Assembly (NCBI GenBank): GCA_038030265.1
Contig: CM075943.1
Coordinates: 45,632,001-45,696,000, forward strand
Reading direction: 5' to 3'
Length of the DNA: 64,000 bases
Source of the DNA: Corythucha ciliata
Taxonomy: Eukaryota; Arthropoda; Insecta; Hemiptera; Tingidae
Below, piece after piece: positions 22,009-34,227 of this stretch; the stretch's first letter is position 1, and each line of letters starts with the position of its first letter. Both the position numbers and the translations under genes were made by a program. The notes under the pieces were generated by a model. It saw only the letters and a program-made list of their open reading frames with translations. It did no database searches and was not told the origin of the DNA.

Positions 22009-25000
22009 GTGTATGTATTACATTTCTTCAACCATGAAGAATATTGTATTAGGTAGGTAAATGTTTTTTTAGAAGCTGAAAAACAATTGTTATTGTCTTG
22101 AAAATTACCTGTTAAAACTTTCCTTTCCGCGATCAACACGAATTTCATTCAATAGAACATAGTTCCCTGGGGCCTCATTCCCAATTTAACGGTGAAATGG
22201 TGCGGTGAATAGAGTCAAGGGAAAGGGCAGATATATATTTCATTTAAAACTTTCACTTCGGTGAACTCTCTTGAAAAAGTAATCATGACTGCTGAGTGGT
22301 AAGGGGGGGGGGTCCGGAGTGGATCAGTATTTTTAAAAAGGATGAATCTATAGCAATTGTGCGCTACATAATCGATGACAGCGAGTTTAATTAGCAAGCT
22401 CATTATACCGGAGCTTATTTTCATGAGTAGGGGATACTTTCCAAACACTGGATATCTCATGGAATAACAATCTGTCGTACAATTTGACATTACTGTTTGC
22501 AAAAGGCACATAGCCAAAATTATCTCATCTTAATTTGAACAATAAGTGCAATAATAAATCCATCCTAAGGAGATAGTTAAAAAAAGAGGGACTTGAGGTT
22601 AATTTTTGATTGAGGGTACTAATATTTTTTCGACCCCTTCATCTAGCTTGAAATGAAGCGCCTTCGACATTTATTTTTCTTGCTGAGTCAAGCAATTGGA
22701 AAGGGCTTCACTACACGAACGAGAGCGATCCATTCTACTATATCAAAACGGGTCATGTAATGAGCCCTTTTTATCCCGTGAAATTCGCAGATGGTCAGCG
22801 TTGTGAAGGTGGTGGTGTGATTGTGGGGGGGGGGGGAAGCGGAAGCTCTCATCCGGTTTTCCCGCACTATGATAGACTTGTTATAGATGGTTCATAATGC
22901 CTCCTTGGAGGGAAGATTTTCCCCGAAGGCGAAGCTAGAATACAATACCTGTCTGAATGGAATCAATGGCGATTCCTTGAAAATAGCCGCCGAGGGGATT
23001 CTTACTCGCTGACCTACTTCTGCCCTTTTTCACTCTTACTCTCTCGCCTCTCTCTCTCTCACTCTCACCGTTTTCCTCTCAAGTAAACGCCGTGCCTGCT
23101 ACTTTTGATTGCTTTCACCTTTCCAAATAGCAAGCCGCTTATTCAATCATTTTGTAAGCCCCCCCCCGCCCCTCTCAACTAAAAGTTAATAGATGTTCCA
23201 CTTGACTGGAATGCGAGCCGATTACGCTTACTCTTTCTCAACCACCCTTTGATATGAAATCATATAGATGAAGAGGCCGACATAAATTCTTGATATTAAA
23301 ACAAAAATTCAGGTAATGAAAGTATTGATATCCGAGCGCGAGAGGTACAGTGATTAGCGAAAATACGAGGGGGGTGAACGCCTATATATACCTCGTGGAT
23401 TTATCACCCTGCTTTATTTGACCCATTCTCAGAAGCTAACTCAGGTTTTTGGTGCCTGGAACGTTGGAGAAGAGGGCCAATATCTGAGGAATTTTTTAAT
23501 AAAATTTAATTCACAGCTTTTTTTCCTTTTTGAACACGACTGGTATTGCTCTGGGATTCCATTGGTATAGAGCAAGGGAAGCCCTCCAAACGAAAAAGAG
23601 ACAGATATGTTTTTTTGTTTGTTTTTTTTTTACGCGTTCAATCTTGAAATAAACATACTCATTACAGTTTCCATCGACTTCATCAGCGTTCTCATTTTTA
23701 TCTTCTGATGACCCACGAAAAAAGTAGTTAGGAACGATAAGATCTTCTCCTTTTCCTTACTGTGATCGTCTTTTGAACTTCATTACCATCAAAGACTGCT
23801 CCCCCCCCCCACCACCGTCGCAACCAAAGGACGTAAAATTTAGCTTTCCGGTTGAAAAAGAAAGAAAATGATACTGCTTATTAAAAGTTGAAAAAAGCCC
23901 TCGAGGCAAAACTGTTTTTTAACTTGATTGACTCTTGCCCCTCCCTCGTTTAAAAGATAAGGTATACATTTTCGGAAGAATTATTATAAGGGGGCGTATT
24001 ATGGTTCCTATAATCTCCGGAAGATATTCAGTAGCACGCCATAAATTAGGGGGGGGGGATTCGTATTTTTTTTTTTTTTTCAAAATGGAAGCGAAGATAG
24101 TTATCCTGTGGTGTGAGGCGATCGTTGCATCACTCAAATGAACGTTACATTTGTCTAAAATTGTCATTATTCACCTAATTTGCGCTAATGTTAGCTTTGA
24201 ATACTCTACCCAGAAATTACGTAGTTTTACATACTGGCTTATGGTGGCCCTTACAACAGATTTTTCGCTTTAAAACTAATTCTACTTTGGAAAATACGTT
24301 TTTTTTTCCTCCCTTCAAAAGCCAAAGCCTCACCACAGAGCTTCAGTGAGGTAATGGAGGCTTTGTGATGCGAACAGGCTGATAAGTCCGGTTCAATAGG
24401 TTTTTAACTCTGTTCTACTGTTTACAGCCTCCAAGGCTGAACAACAAAAGAATTTGAATAACAATGGTAGTTTGTGAAAAGTTGAAATAATATCTGAACT
24501 TGACATCGGGTTGACCCCTGTGAAGAGCCAACCGTTTGTTTAAAAATAGCTTGTTTGGATAAGGAGTTTTAGGGACGGGAGTTTCACGCAAATTATGATG
24601 AGCGATGACTCATTAATTGTCAATATGGCGATGACAGAGTGTCGCGGTTATTAGATTATGCATTCGCGAGGCTGTAGCATCTCTTCGCCTTTATTTAATG
24701 ATTGTCGTACGACCTACAGTTTTTTTGTGCCAGAGTTTTTCGTTCAATCTGTTTTGCATTTGCGCTTTAGGTGATTCTGAAGAAGAGCTTTTTCATCATG
24801 TAGGCTGTTTGCGTCTGAGAGATTGAACCCACAGACGTTGTATAAGGACGAAGGGGGTCGGTGGTCGCATTCTGTGTGATGTACTGTAGAGCGGAAACCA
24901 CCCCTTTCACCTAAATGCTGAGCAACCCTTGTTTTCCCTTGAAATTTCGCCTCAGATAGTTTATACAAAGCTGTAATTAGGCCTTTTTCGAAACAAAAAG

Positions 25001-26129
25001 CACCGGTTTACTTACCCCTCCCTACCTATTGAAATAAGGCGAATAATTTCCGCGAGTTTTAAAAAACCTTGACCGTTTCTCATTTCGAATCCTCTCGACA
25101 TGTGCCGCAAGAAAATGAGGCGGCCCCCCATAAGCTCACCGCTCACCGTGCGTTGATTAAAATGTTTGTTTTTAGATGGGCCTCACTTACTCTCAATGTT
25201 TCATGTAGAGGTTGGTGTGAGAAGGAAGGAGAAAATGAAAATAGTCCCACGTCTCTCTTAAGCCCCGCCTCTTCGCTTTTAATACAAAAAAAAAAAAAAA
25301 AACAAAAAAAAACTCCCTGTTCAATCTCCTCTTTTTCCAACCATTTCCAAACTGATTAAAAACACAGGTGCTGCTGTTGGGCTAAACGTTTTCGACGCGT
25401 AAAACATACACGGAACGAAAAAGAACAAAATGAATATTGTGTGGGAGGGGAGGCGTGCGAAGTGGTGTGATCAAGTTGGAAATTGCGAGACTGGATTATT
25501 CTGGGGAGCCTGCGTAAAATAAGGCCATTTTCTAGGAAGGAGAAAACGGCAATAACTCCGTTGAACGAGTGCCTATAAAAAAATGAACAAGAGTTCCAAG
25601 GTTAAACATTAATTGTTGGAAGTTTGGTATAATAGCTGCACTGCGGCATTTTGCCGATTCAAAGGTTTTTTTCCTAGCCTGGGCGTTGAGGAAACGCACC
25701 GCGTCCCGCCCGTAAAACGCATTCTCCACTCCTTACGTAAACCTTTTATTTTTGTTTCATTAAAAAACACCGAAAGAGGATACGTCGGGAAAATGAAACT
25801 TCTACTTTTAGATTAATTTTCAAGAAAAATAACTCTCCGCTTTCCTCTCACCCTCCCCCCCACCACCTCCCCAGTCCATGCATTCTGATATTACGCGAAA
25901 CGACAAACCATTTTATCAGCTAGGATTACAGGGGGCTAAACTTTAAATCAACACAGGGCTCCCTGTTCTTGACGGAATTGATTACAGACAGTTGAGATTT
26001 TCAGAACGAGGCTGTATAGCTCCAAATAATTAGTTTATAATGAGGGGATAATGGTAAAACTTAAAAGTTTCCTGTTGAGCGTCTACTTCATCCATTATGT
26101 TGGGGTAGAAGAGAGGTCAAATGACTTCT
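22009..26129. other. Gene-free stretch
   Basis: No recognisable genes. Contains several G or C homopolymers (22306, 22825, 23160, 23800, 24050) and a TC-rich patch near 23040-23065. Small open frames such as 25069-25359 include homopolymer translations and are not supported. Confidence 0.5.
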
Positions 26130-26134
26130 ACTGG

Positions 26135-26272
26135 TGTAGTATTAATCCCTGTCCCCTTTCTCACATGTTTATTTCTTATGTTTTATTTTTCATTCCAAAC
26201 TCGTTGGCTCACATTAATTCTCGTCAAATAAAACCTTTCTAAAGGTGTCTTTAACCCGCGTTTTTCATTACA
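26135..26272 (+). repeat. 5' LTR of the compact Gypsy element
   Basis: 138 bp, TG...CA ends. Contains AAATAAAACC (possible polyadenylation signal) at 26226-26235. Differs from the 3' LTR by C versus T at its 13th base. Confidence 0.95.
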
Positions 26273-26273
26273 A

Positions 26274-26285
26274 TTTATTTGACGA
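26274..26285 (+). promoter_or_regulatory. Candidate self-priming primer-binding site
   Basis: TTTATTTGACGA, one base after the 5' LTR, is the perfect 12-nt reverse complement of TCGTCAAATAAA inside the LTR (26221-26232). In the Tf1/sushi Gypsy group the RNA primes itself by pairing its 5' end with a site just after the LTR. Here the same layout would hold if transcription starts near 26221. No tRNA-type site is seen. Confidence 0.5.
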
Positions 26286-26289
26286 TAAT

Positions 26290-29200
26290 ATGCAAAGCTC
26301 TTTGAAACCTGAACGGTTCGAAGCTGACCCAAATTCTAGTACGGCCGCTTCTGAATGGAGTCACTGGTATCGAACATTCGACAATTTCATTGCATGCGCA
26401 GAGCCTCCGCCATCAGACGCTACGAAACTAAAACTCATGGTCAACTTCGTTTCTCATCACGTCGATAACTTCATAAGTAACTGTTCGACGTTTGAAGAGG
26501 CTGTTGAAGTGCTCAAGCGCATCTACGACAAGCCCGTCAACGAAATTTATGCAAGATACAAGCTAGCGACTCGCCGTCAAAACTCCGATGAGTCAATAGA
26601 TCAGTACCTTCGGGCATTAACAGTTCTGGGCAAAGATTGTCAATTCAAGGCTGTCACCGCCGATCAAAACCGGGACGATTTCATCAGAGACGCATTCATT
26701 AATGGATTGTACTCACCGGAGATTCGCCAACGTCTTCTCGAAAAGTCTTCTCTCACATTAGACGAAGCATCTAAGGACGCTAGATCACATGAACTGGCCC
26801 GTCTGCAATCTCTCTCGTTCCCCTCGACATCAACAGTTAACGCTGTTCGATCCGATTTGCCATCTCCATCGAAATCTAAAAGCTCTCGTCGAGAATCTTC
26901 AGTGTCCTCGAGCTCCTCCCAAGAAACAGTCGCCGCTATTCATCAAAAATGTTTCTACTGCGGCAAAAAGAAACATTCTCGAACTAACTGCCCAGCGAAA
27001 AACGCTCAATGCACAAAATGTTTCAAGAAGGGGCACTTCGCTTCCGTCTGTAGATCGTCCTACCAAGCGTCGAAGCAAAATTTAAAGTCAAACTCACGGC
27101 ACTCGACCGCAGTTCTCAGCTCGATAGCCGGTAGCCTTACCAAAAGCACAGTTGCGGCTACGATCAATGGCCACCCAGTATTCGCTCTGGTCGACACCGG
27201 AAGTACCTCGAGCTTTCTTAATACGAAGACTGCCCACAAGTTAGGTCTTCGTGTTCTTCCGTCGTCAGGAAAGGTGTCAATGGCCTCCATATCTGTTACT
27301 TCGCGAATAACTGGGCGATGTAAAGTCACTCTAACACTTCTTAACCACTCGTATGAAGGCGTGGAGCTGTCTCTTCTCCCCGATCTCTGTTCTGATCTCA
27401 TAATAGGTCACGATCTCTTGAAGGCCCATTCCTCTCTTCAGGTAGTTTTTGGGGGTGCAAAAGAGGCTCTCACCATTTGTTCTTCTTTGACCGCCGCCCT
27501 CGTGGAACCAGCTTCGCTTTTCGATAATTTGAAAGAAGGCTGCGCTCCTGTAGCTACTAAATCTCGTCGACATTCATCAAGTGACCTCGAATTTATCGAA
27601 GCAGAAATCAAACGTCTACTTTCAGAAGGGATCGTAGAACCAAGTTTCTCACCTTGGCGAGCTCAGGCTCTCGTTGTCTCGAACGAAAACCATAAAAAAA
27701 AGAATGGTGATCGATTATTCTAGGACAATTAATCGCTTCACACTGTTGGACGCCTATCCTCTTCCTCGGATCGAGGAAATAGTAAACAAGGTCGCGTGTA
27801 ACGAAATATTCAGTACGATTGATTTAAAAAGCGCGTACCATCAAATTCCTATAAAAGAAGAAGACAAAGCTTACACAGCGTTCGAAGCATGCGGGCAGCT
27901 GTACCATTTTAATCGTATACCTTTTGGCGTCACCAACGGCGTTGCAGCGTTCCAGCGAGCCATCGACGGAATTATCCGCAAAGAAAACCTCCAAGGAACT
28001 TACGCCTACTTGGACGACGTGACAGTTTGCGGCAAAACTAAAGAAGAACACGATCGAAACCTCAAAAATTTTATGAACGCCGCCAGGAAATATCGTCTCA
28101 CCCTTAACGAAGAAAAGTCTTCGTTTTCGCTTCGTTCTATTAATCTTCTGGGCTACCAAATTTCAAATAAAGCCATCAAACCGGATCCTGATCGCCTCAA
28201 CCCACTCAGAAAACTCTCTCCTCCTCATGATACCGCATCAATGCGTCGTACTGTCGGAATGTTTTCTCATTACTCGGCACATATTCCTAAATTTTCGGCC
28301 AAAATCCTCCCTCTGGTTCGTTCTTCGTTCCCCCTGTCGCCGGAAGGCTTGCGGGCGTTTGAAAATTTAAAATCGGACATCGAAAATTCTGTCGTTACGT
28401 GTATCGATCCGGATTTGCCGTTTGTTGTCGAAACTGATGCCTCGGAAAATGCTTTGGCTGCGACCTTATCCCAAGCTGATCGTCCAGTCGCCTTTTTTTC
28501 CAGAATTTTATCCGGTTCTGAATTAAAACACTCGTCAGTGGAAAAAGAGGCTCAAGCGATTGTTGAAGCGGTCCGCAAATGGCGTCATTACCTGATCGGA
28601 CGCCACTTTAAACTGATCACTGATCAACGGTCTGTATCATTCATGTTCAATGTCTCGCATTCGGGTAAAGTGAAGAATGAGAAGATATTGAGGTGGCGTC
28701 TCGAATTGTCATGTTTTCAATATGATATCATTTACAGGCCCGGATCCCAAAACACTGCGGCAGATGCTTTTTCAAGAATATGTTCCACAATCCAAACTTC
28801 TCTCGAGAAGCTTGAGAAAATTCACGACGAACTCTGTCATCCCGGTGTAACCCGCTTGTACCATTGGGTTAGAAGTAAGAATCTTCCTTATTCTTTGGAC
28901 GAAATACGTCGGATTTCTGCAGCTTGCAAGCACTGTGCTGCAATTAAGCCGAGGTTTCATAGAAATCAAGGCGCTTTAATAAAAGCAACAGCTCCTTTCG
29001 AGCGGCTTAACGTCGATTTTAAAGGTCCTTTGCCTTCGTCCACCCAAAATCGGTATCTCCTCGTCGTCATTGATGAATTTTCCCGTTTTCCTTTCGCTTT
29101 TCCGTGCCGTGATAGTCCACTTCGACCGTCATAACTCACCTTCGTTTTCTTATTTCAATTTTCGGAGCTCCTTCCTACATTCATACGGACAGAGGATCGT

Positions 29201-29877
29201 CTTTCATGTCTGCTGAAATGAAAGAGTACCTTACTTCACAAGGAATAGCATCGAGCCGTACCACCCCCTATAATCCTGCTGGTAATGGTCAAGTCGAGAG
29301 ATATAACGGCGTGCTGTGGAGGACGATAGAATTAGCTCTACGCTCTCGAAACATCGATACCCGACACTGGGAAAGTGTTCTTTGCGAAGCTCTTCATTCT
29401 ATACGATCCTTACTATGTACCTCAACCAATGCCACACCTCATGAACTACTGTTCAAGCACCCTCGTCGTACGGGAAATGGAATTTCAACACCGACATGGC
29501 TTCTGAAACCCGGTCCCGCATACCTAAAAAAATATAATCGCACATCGAAATTCGATCCGTTAGTCGAGGAAGTTACGCTTTTGGATGGTAACGCAGACTA
29601 CTCTCACGTCAGACTCGCTGACGGACGGGAGACAACCGTTTCATCTCGCCACTTAGCTCCATTTGGACACCCACTCGAGGAAGCTGAAGAACCATCCATG
29701 CTCCAACCATCGAGCTGTGAAGACAGAGATCCTGAACAGGATGAAAGACAAACCCTTGATCACGCTCCCTATCAAAGCCCTCTAAACGTCGACAGAAATC
29801 AAGTTATCGTCGTACCAAGGAGAAGTTCTCGGGAAAGACGTCCACCCCCTTACTTACTTGACTACATTCTGGACTAA
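26290..29877 (+). pseudogene. Gypsy gag-pol polyprotein, two frame breaks
   Basis: ATG at 26290, 17 nt after the LTR. Gag has a capsid-like region and two zinc knuckles (CFYCGKKKHSRTNC and CTKCFKKGHFASVC) at about 26950-27055. The aspartic protease follows (ALVDTGSTSSFL, about 27185). The reverse transcriptase has DLKSAYHQIPI, FGVTNG and YLDDV (28007-28021). RNase H follows (VETDAS; ITDQRSVSFMF). Integrase has the HHCC zinc motif (HDELCHPGVTRLYH, CKHC), then acidic residues in NVDFKG, HTDRGS and NGQVERYNG. Frame breaks: an A8 run near 27692-27700 just inside the reverse transcriptase, and near 29110-29130 inside the integrase core. Both could be recent mutations or homopolymer errors. The C-terminus reaches 29877, only 16 bp before the 3' LTR. 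No env. Confidence 0.92.
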
Positions 29878-29881
29878 ACCC

Positions 29882-29893
29882 AGGAGGGAAGAA
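29882..29893 (+). promoter_or_regulatory. Polypurine tract
   Basis: AGGAGGGAAGAA directly upstream of the 3' LTR, the usual place for plus-strand priming in LTR retrotransposons. Confidence 0.8.
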
Positions 29894-30031
29894 TGTAGTA
29901 TTAATTCCTGTCCCCTTTCTCACATGTTTATTTCTTATGTTTTATTTTTCATTCCAAACTCGTTGGCTCACATTAATTCTCGTCAAATAAAACCTTTCTA
30001 AAGGTGTCTTTAACCCGCGTTTTTCATTACA
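29894..30031 (+). repeat. 3' LTR of the compact Gypsy element
   Basis: 138 bp, matches the 5' LTR except one base; followed by the target duplication ACTGG. Confidence 0.95.
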
Positions 30032-30313
30032 ACTGGCATTGACTAGAATAGTATAATTTCCACATGAATTAACTGAGCTTTAAAATGTTGATATGTACAC
30101 GCTGTTATTTGTTGATATACTATGTTGATATTAACTAAGACGTCAAACGAACGACGAATTTAGCGTGTTCAGAGAAGTGGCCAAGTCCTCATATTTTTTT
30201 TTCTCACTGTTTTGTTGGAAATAACTCCATTTTCAGGAAATGTGTCTCGTGACCTAAAGCCTCATTTTCATCCACGTATACTTGGCCAGTGGCCGCCACC
30301 CTGAGAGTGTTTC

Positions 30314-30711
30314 AAGGGGGAGTTGCACTGGTGATTCCTCGACCCTCCTCCAATCACCCCTCGCCTACTACACGGCATACGTTTTATAGCCTTATTTCTG
30401 CACTAATCCTGGTTTTTAAGGACTCGTTTTAATCTTCAGGAAATTCGGCATATGCAGTAGTTTTCCTTTTTTCAAATTTCACCCCAAAAGTTATTTCGAA
30501 TTCGCCTTGAACTTTTACCTTGTAATTTCTCGGTTTTTTTTTCGACTTATTTGAAAAAACGACTACTACTGCATATGCGGAAATTCCTGAAGATTAAAAT
30601 GAGTCCTTAAAAACCAGGGTTGATGCATAAATAAGGCGAGAAAATGTATGCCGAGTAGTAGACGAGAGTTGATTGGAGGGGGTCGAGGAGTCATCACTGC
30701 AGTTCCCCCTT
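30314..30711. mobile_element. Intact foldback element (398 bp)
   Basis: The whole sequence is an imperfect palindrome. Outer ends AAGGGGGAGTTGCA / CTGCAGTTCCCCCTT; middle blocks GGCATACGTTTT / GAAAATGTATGCC; inner pair around GCATATGCAGTAGT / ACTACTGCATATGC, with a small AT-rich centre near 30515. It is the uninterrupted relative of 12952-19196. No protein is encoded. Confidence 0.85.
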
Positions 30712-31115
30712 AAGGCTCTACTTTCCAAAACCTATCAAAACACCTTGACCCAAGAGAGAGCGCTGGAAAAATCACCGGTCTGTAAGGCTCCTTCAATTGT
30801 AATTCCCAAATCGCCCAGAAGACAGCACCGCCGTAGGAGTGTAAGGGGTGAAGGGTGAAACGGTGGTCTTCGAATCGTAACCAGCTAAGTTTTCTACGAA
30901 ACTCAAGAAAAAAGATCATAGTTGTGGAATGTTTTCTTTTATTATCATTGCAATAAACTCACTGAGTTTCCATTTCCTTATAAATCTACAACGAGCTCTT
31001 CATTTCCAACCCCATTTTCCATTAACATAAACCTAGGGGGAAACAAATGAACTGCACCAAAGCAGAATTTTGTGCAAGTGGAAAACGCTAATACAGAATC
31101 ACACACATCACGTTA

Positions 31116-31153
31116 ATTTTTAGTGCATTTCATTTTGAAAATGCACTAAAAAT
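31116..31153. repeat. Perfect 15-bp hairpin
   Basis: ATTTTTAGTGCATTT (31116-31130) is the exact reverse complement of AAATGCACTAAAAAT (31139-31153), with an 8-nt loop. Confidence 0.75.
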
Positions 31154-31359
31154 CTCGTCGTGATGGTGGCGGACATGGGTCATGGCATGTTTTTTTCGTT
31201 TCAGAACCTCTAGAACACGAATTCAGTGGTCCCCGGAATTCTTATAATTTAGCGGAACGCGCTTTGGCACAAAAATCAGTCGTCATAAGACCCCGATCAG
31301 TATTGCATTTGGGCCAAATTGGTCGAGGTGGTGGTGATGGGGGGGGGGAATAGGGCTTG

Positions 31360-32090
31360 AACTGGTCAAAAAATCACTGCAATTCACCAATTGATTCTAG
31401 ATGCATCAGATTCGGTACGAATATCCAATGTTAAAGCAGCCTTTGATTCCCATTTTAATTCTTTGAAAAAGTCAAGGGGGGGGGGAGTGGTCCCCCAACG
31501 TGGAAGTGTAAAAATAGCGTTAAAATTCACTAGTTCATCCTAGCGCTCCCATATTCGGCTCAAAAATTCAATTTAACAAAAGCCCTAGATTACCGTCGAG
31601 ATTTCTCGAAAAATTTGAAGTTCATGGTTGGGGGGCGGTAAAATACTTGATGCATTTTCAAAAATATCGCTAAAATTCACACTTTTATCTAAGCACATTA
31701 AGATTTGGTTGAAAAATGAAAGGAAAGATACACCACAAACTACTATAGATAGATATGTTTAAAAAATTCGAGGGTGGAGATAATAAGGGATGCAATTTTC
31801 AAAAATCGACAAACAGCACTAGTTTATCCCAACGCGTCAAAATTCAGTTCAAAAATCTAATGTATCAACGGCCTTCGATTACCATTTAAATTTCTCCAAA
31901 AAGTTATGATTAGGGAAAAGTCCACAATAGGGGAAGAAATTGGGAAAATTTTCCAAAATTCACAAGTTTATCTTAAAATTTGGCGCAAAAATTTAATATA
32001 ACAAAGCCCTTCGAAAACCACCGAAACTTTTGAAATTTTTTGAAGAGAGGAGGGTGACAATTTGAAAAGAAATTCGGCTTAAACAAACCC
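31360..32090 (+). repeat. Diverged ~150-bp tandem repeat, about five units
   Basis: Each unit reads roughly: AAAATTCAC plus GTTTATCC, then a CAAAAATTCAAT block, AACAAAGCCCTTCGATTACC, then TTTCTCGAAAAA, then a G-rich stretch. Single related units occur near 33412-33520 and 51950-52400. The function is unknown; this may be the interior of a non-coding transposon. Confidence 0.65.
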
Positions 32091-32973
32091 GGCAGCAAAA
32101 AGTACGAGGGAAGGTCAAACACTAACGAAACAAATTATGTTCTCAACATTATTACTTCTGGGCCAATAACATTATTAATTTTCCTGATTTTTAGGGTTTC
32201 TGTCCCCGGAAAAATGAAATCAAAATCCTAGAGGGGGGGGGAGGGTGTCCTTCACCCACCACCAGTTTCGTATGCATTTTTTTGTACATTTGTAGTGATG
32301 TGATATCTGTCGATTCGCTCTTTCACATTTAATTTAATTTTATTCATTTTCTTACCTCTATTTTTCATTTTTTGTATTTCTTTTTTTTTTTTTTTTTTTT
32401 CATTATTATTCTGTGGGGGAGGTTCTGCCCCCCCCCCCCCCGGGGATCCGCCACTGGTACAGTGGCTCCACTTCAGTGCACGACTTTCTGTCGTTTGCGT
32501 TCAGGGCATTAGGATGATTCAAGAACAAAAGTTCAACATTATCTTACCGCCATTATCGCCTGTTCACAAGCTCTGTGCAATGCGCCTATGGAGTCTATGC
32601 GACAAAGCTCGTTGTGTGTGAGTCAAAATGATTGATTTTAAAGGGAAAAATATTTTATTCTTCTGCGAAAAATGGCCTTTTCCGCCGAAAAATATCCAAC
32701 TAACTTTAAAAAACGTTTATGAAAAGTTTTGAAAATGTTGATACATTTAAAATTGTTTCTGGCCCATAGGGGGCGCAATTTCTTCATCTCTGTTGAAATT
32801 TTCATTTTTCTTTACCTCAGTGACTTTTAGGAGTTTTCGTTTCATCATGAACATTCTATTGTTAGCATTTTGGTTTTTTCGAAGCCCATAACGTGTGCTT
32901 GTCCAAAAGAAGTCAATGTGATCTCACGGTTACTAGTGCAGCACTAGCAAAACAATGGAACAGACCTACTACA
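32091..32973. other. Gene-free stretch with homopolymers
   Basis: No gene seen. Contains T17 at about 32383-32400 and C12 at 32429-32441, next to CGGGGATCCGCCACTGGTAC, which may be the end of an unrecognised transposon. Confidence 0.4.
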
Positions 32974-33127
32974 AGGCCCCACGCACACTAGGAGAAAAAA
33001 GACGCCGACGCGCGCGTCAGCGTACGACTCGTACAGTAAAAACACATAGAACTTTATAGGGGCCTTTCACATTGGACGCGTACTCGAGAGTCGTCTCTTC
33101 CCCGAGAAAAAAAGACGCCGACTCGCC
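32974..33127 (-). mobile_element. Second copy of the GC-rich MITE, truncated
   Basis: Starts AGGCCCCACGCACACTAGG and matches the reverse complement of 12442-12632, including AAAACACATAGAAC and GACGACTCTCG-type blocks. It stops at GCCGACTCG and lacks the last 40-45 bp, so one terminal repeat is missing. Confidence 0.75.
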
Positions 33128-33914
33128 CCATAATGGACCCAGTACATTGTTAATTGTTATTGGGCTGTGATTTCTGAGCATTCATAACCGTTAATTAAAA
33201 AAAATTAACTTGTTTTGCTGCTCTACGGTGAGCAATCGGGAACAAAGGACTGCTGGTGACGTCAGACTCCACCCCTCCCGACCGATTGACAGGGGGAAAT
33301 CTGCGGCATCTATAGTAAAGTTTAGTCACCTTGAGTGAATTTCATTTAGACGTGTTGAGTTCACTATTGGTTCCGCCGTTAAGGTGGCAAGCATGCGGGT
33401 CATGCTAGACCCAAAAGTTTGATTTAACAAAGGTATTCAATCGGCATCGAAATTTCTTGAAAAATCTTCGGTGGGTGGTAGGGGAAGGAAGAATCACCAA
33501 ATTAACTCGTTTATTCCAGTATAGGGGGCTATTCTGTTACTATAATTTTGAGTTGTCGGATGGTTTTATCGAAAGTCACCTAATTTCATTGCATTTTTGG
33601 ACACATATGATTTCCGACAGGAAATTGGATACCTTGCCAGGAACCCTGTTTACACGAATCGATTTTTCAAGTGAAAACGCTCTCAATCCCCTCACAAACG
33701 CGTGATTTCCATGAAAGGAAATCAAGACCCATACATAATGTTTTTCTATCGCTGTGCCGTGGAAATCGCAAACAAAATCTCCTCGGGTGAACAAGCCTTC
33801 AAAATGACAGAATCACCCTCTACCCCCGGACAGATTTGGCAAAAATGTCATGCAAAAAATTTCTTGCTCCACTTCAATTGTCATTTTTGGTAGTCATCGT
33901 GAGTCAAATTAGAG
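33128..33914. other. Gene-free stretch
   Basis: Contains one diverged unit of the ~150-bp repeat (33412-33520) and a TGACGTCA motif near 33258. No gene recognised. Confidence 0.4.
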
Positions 33915-34220
33915 CAGAGGTGTCAAACTCAAATTCTCGGCGGGCCCTAACTTGGAAATTGTAGGGCCCTGGCGGGCCGTTCGACTTTTAACTCCCCCCC
34001 CCCCCAACGTTTTGCACCACATGAATATGAATTTTCAGGACATTTTTTTTTGTTTCCTGCCGAGCGACCTATTATATCTTGTCTAGCTCTCCCATAGCTG
34101 TTCAGTAAAATTTTCTCAGCCTCTTTAAATTTTGGGGAGTACGGGTCACCTATGTATGGACTTATGGAGTGTACTGTATTCAAGAAGCGGTTATCGAGAT
34201 AGTGGGCCATCACGATACAA
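33915..34220 (-). mobile_element. hAT-type transposon end with transposase remnant
   Basis: CAGAGGTGTCAAACTCAAAT followed by GGCGGGCC is very like hAT terminal sequences (CAGNGGTGTCAAACTC). The minus strand at about 34075-34215 can be read as AHYLDNRFLNTVHSISPYIG and more, resembling the C-terminal region of hAT transposases, reading toward the end at 33915. It is short and isolated. Another CAGGGGTG-type end near 34723 may belong to a different copy. Confidence 0.4.
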
Positions 34221-34227
34221 TTTTACA

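Larger units (their letters stand above)
26135..30031 (+). mobile_element. Compact Ty3/Gypsy LTR retrotransposon
   Basis: Bounded by two 138-bp LTRs (TGTAGT...TTACA) differing at one position, with the 5-bp target duplication ACTGG at 26130-26134 and 30032-30036. Total length 3897 bp, small for the family. One gag-pol coding region, interrupted twice, fills almost everything between the LTRs. A purine tract AGGAGGGAAGAA lies directly before the 3' LTR. No conventional tRNA primer site starting TGG follows the 5' LTR. The near-identical LTRs indicate a recent insertion. Confidence 0.95.

Noticed and set aside
25069..25359. 96-codon open frame
   Set aside because: It contains translated poly(A) and no family features; it is most likely chance.
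27692..27700. Programmed gag-pol frameshift at the A8 run of the Gypsy element
   Set aside because: The shift lies inside the reverse transcriptase N-terminus, after the protease, not at a gag/pol boundary, and a second break exists downstream; a mutation or homopolymer error is simpler.
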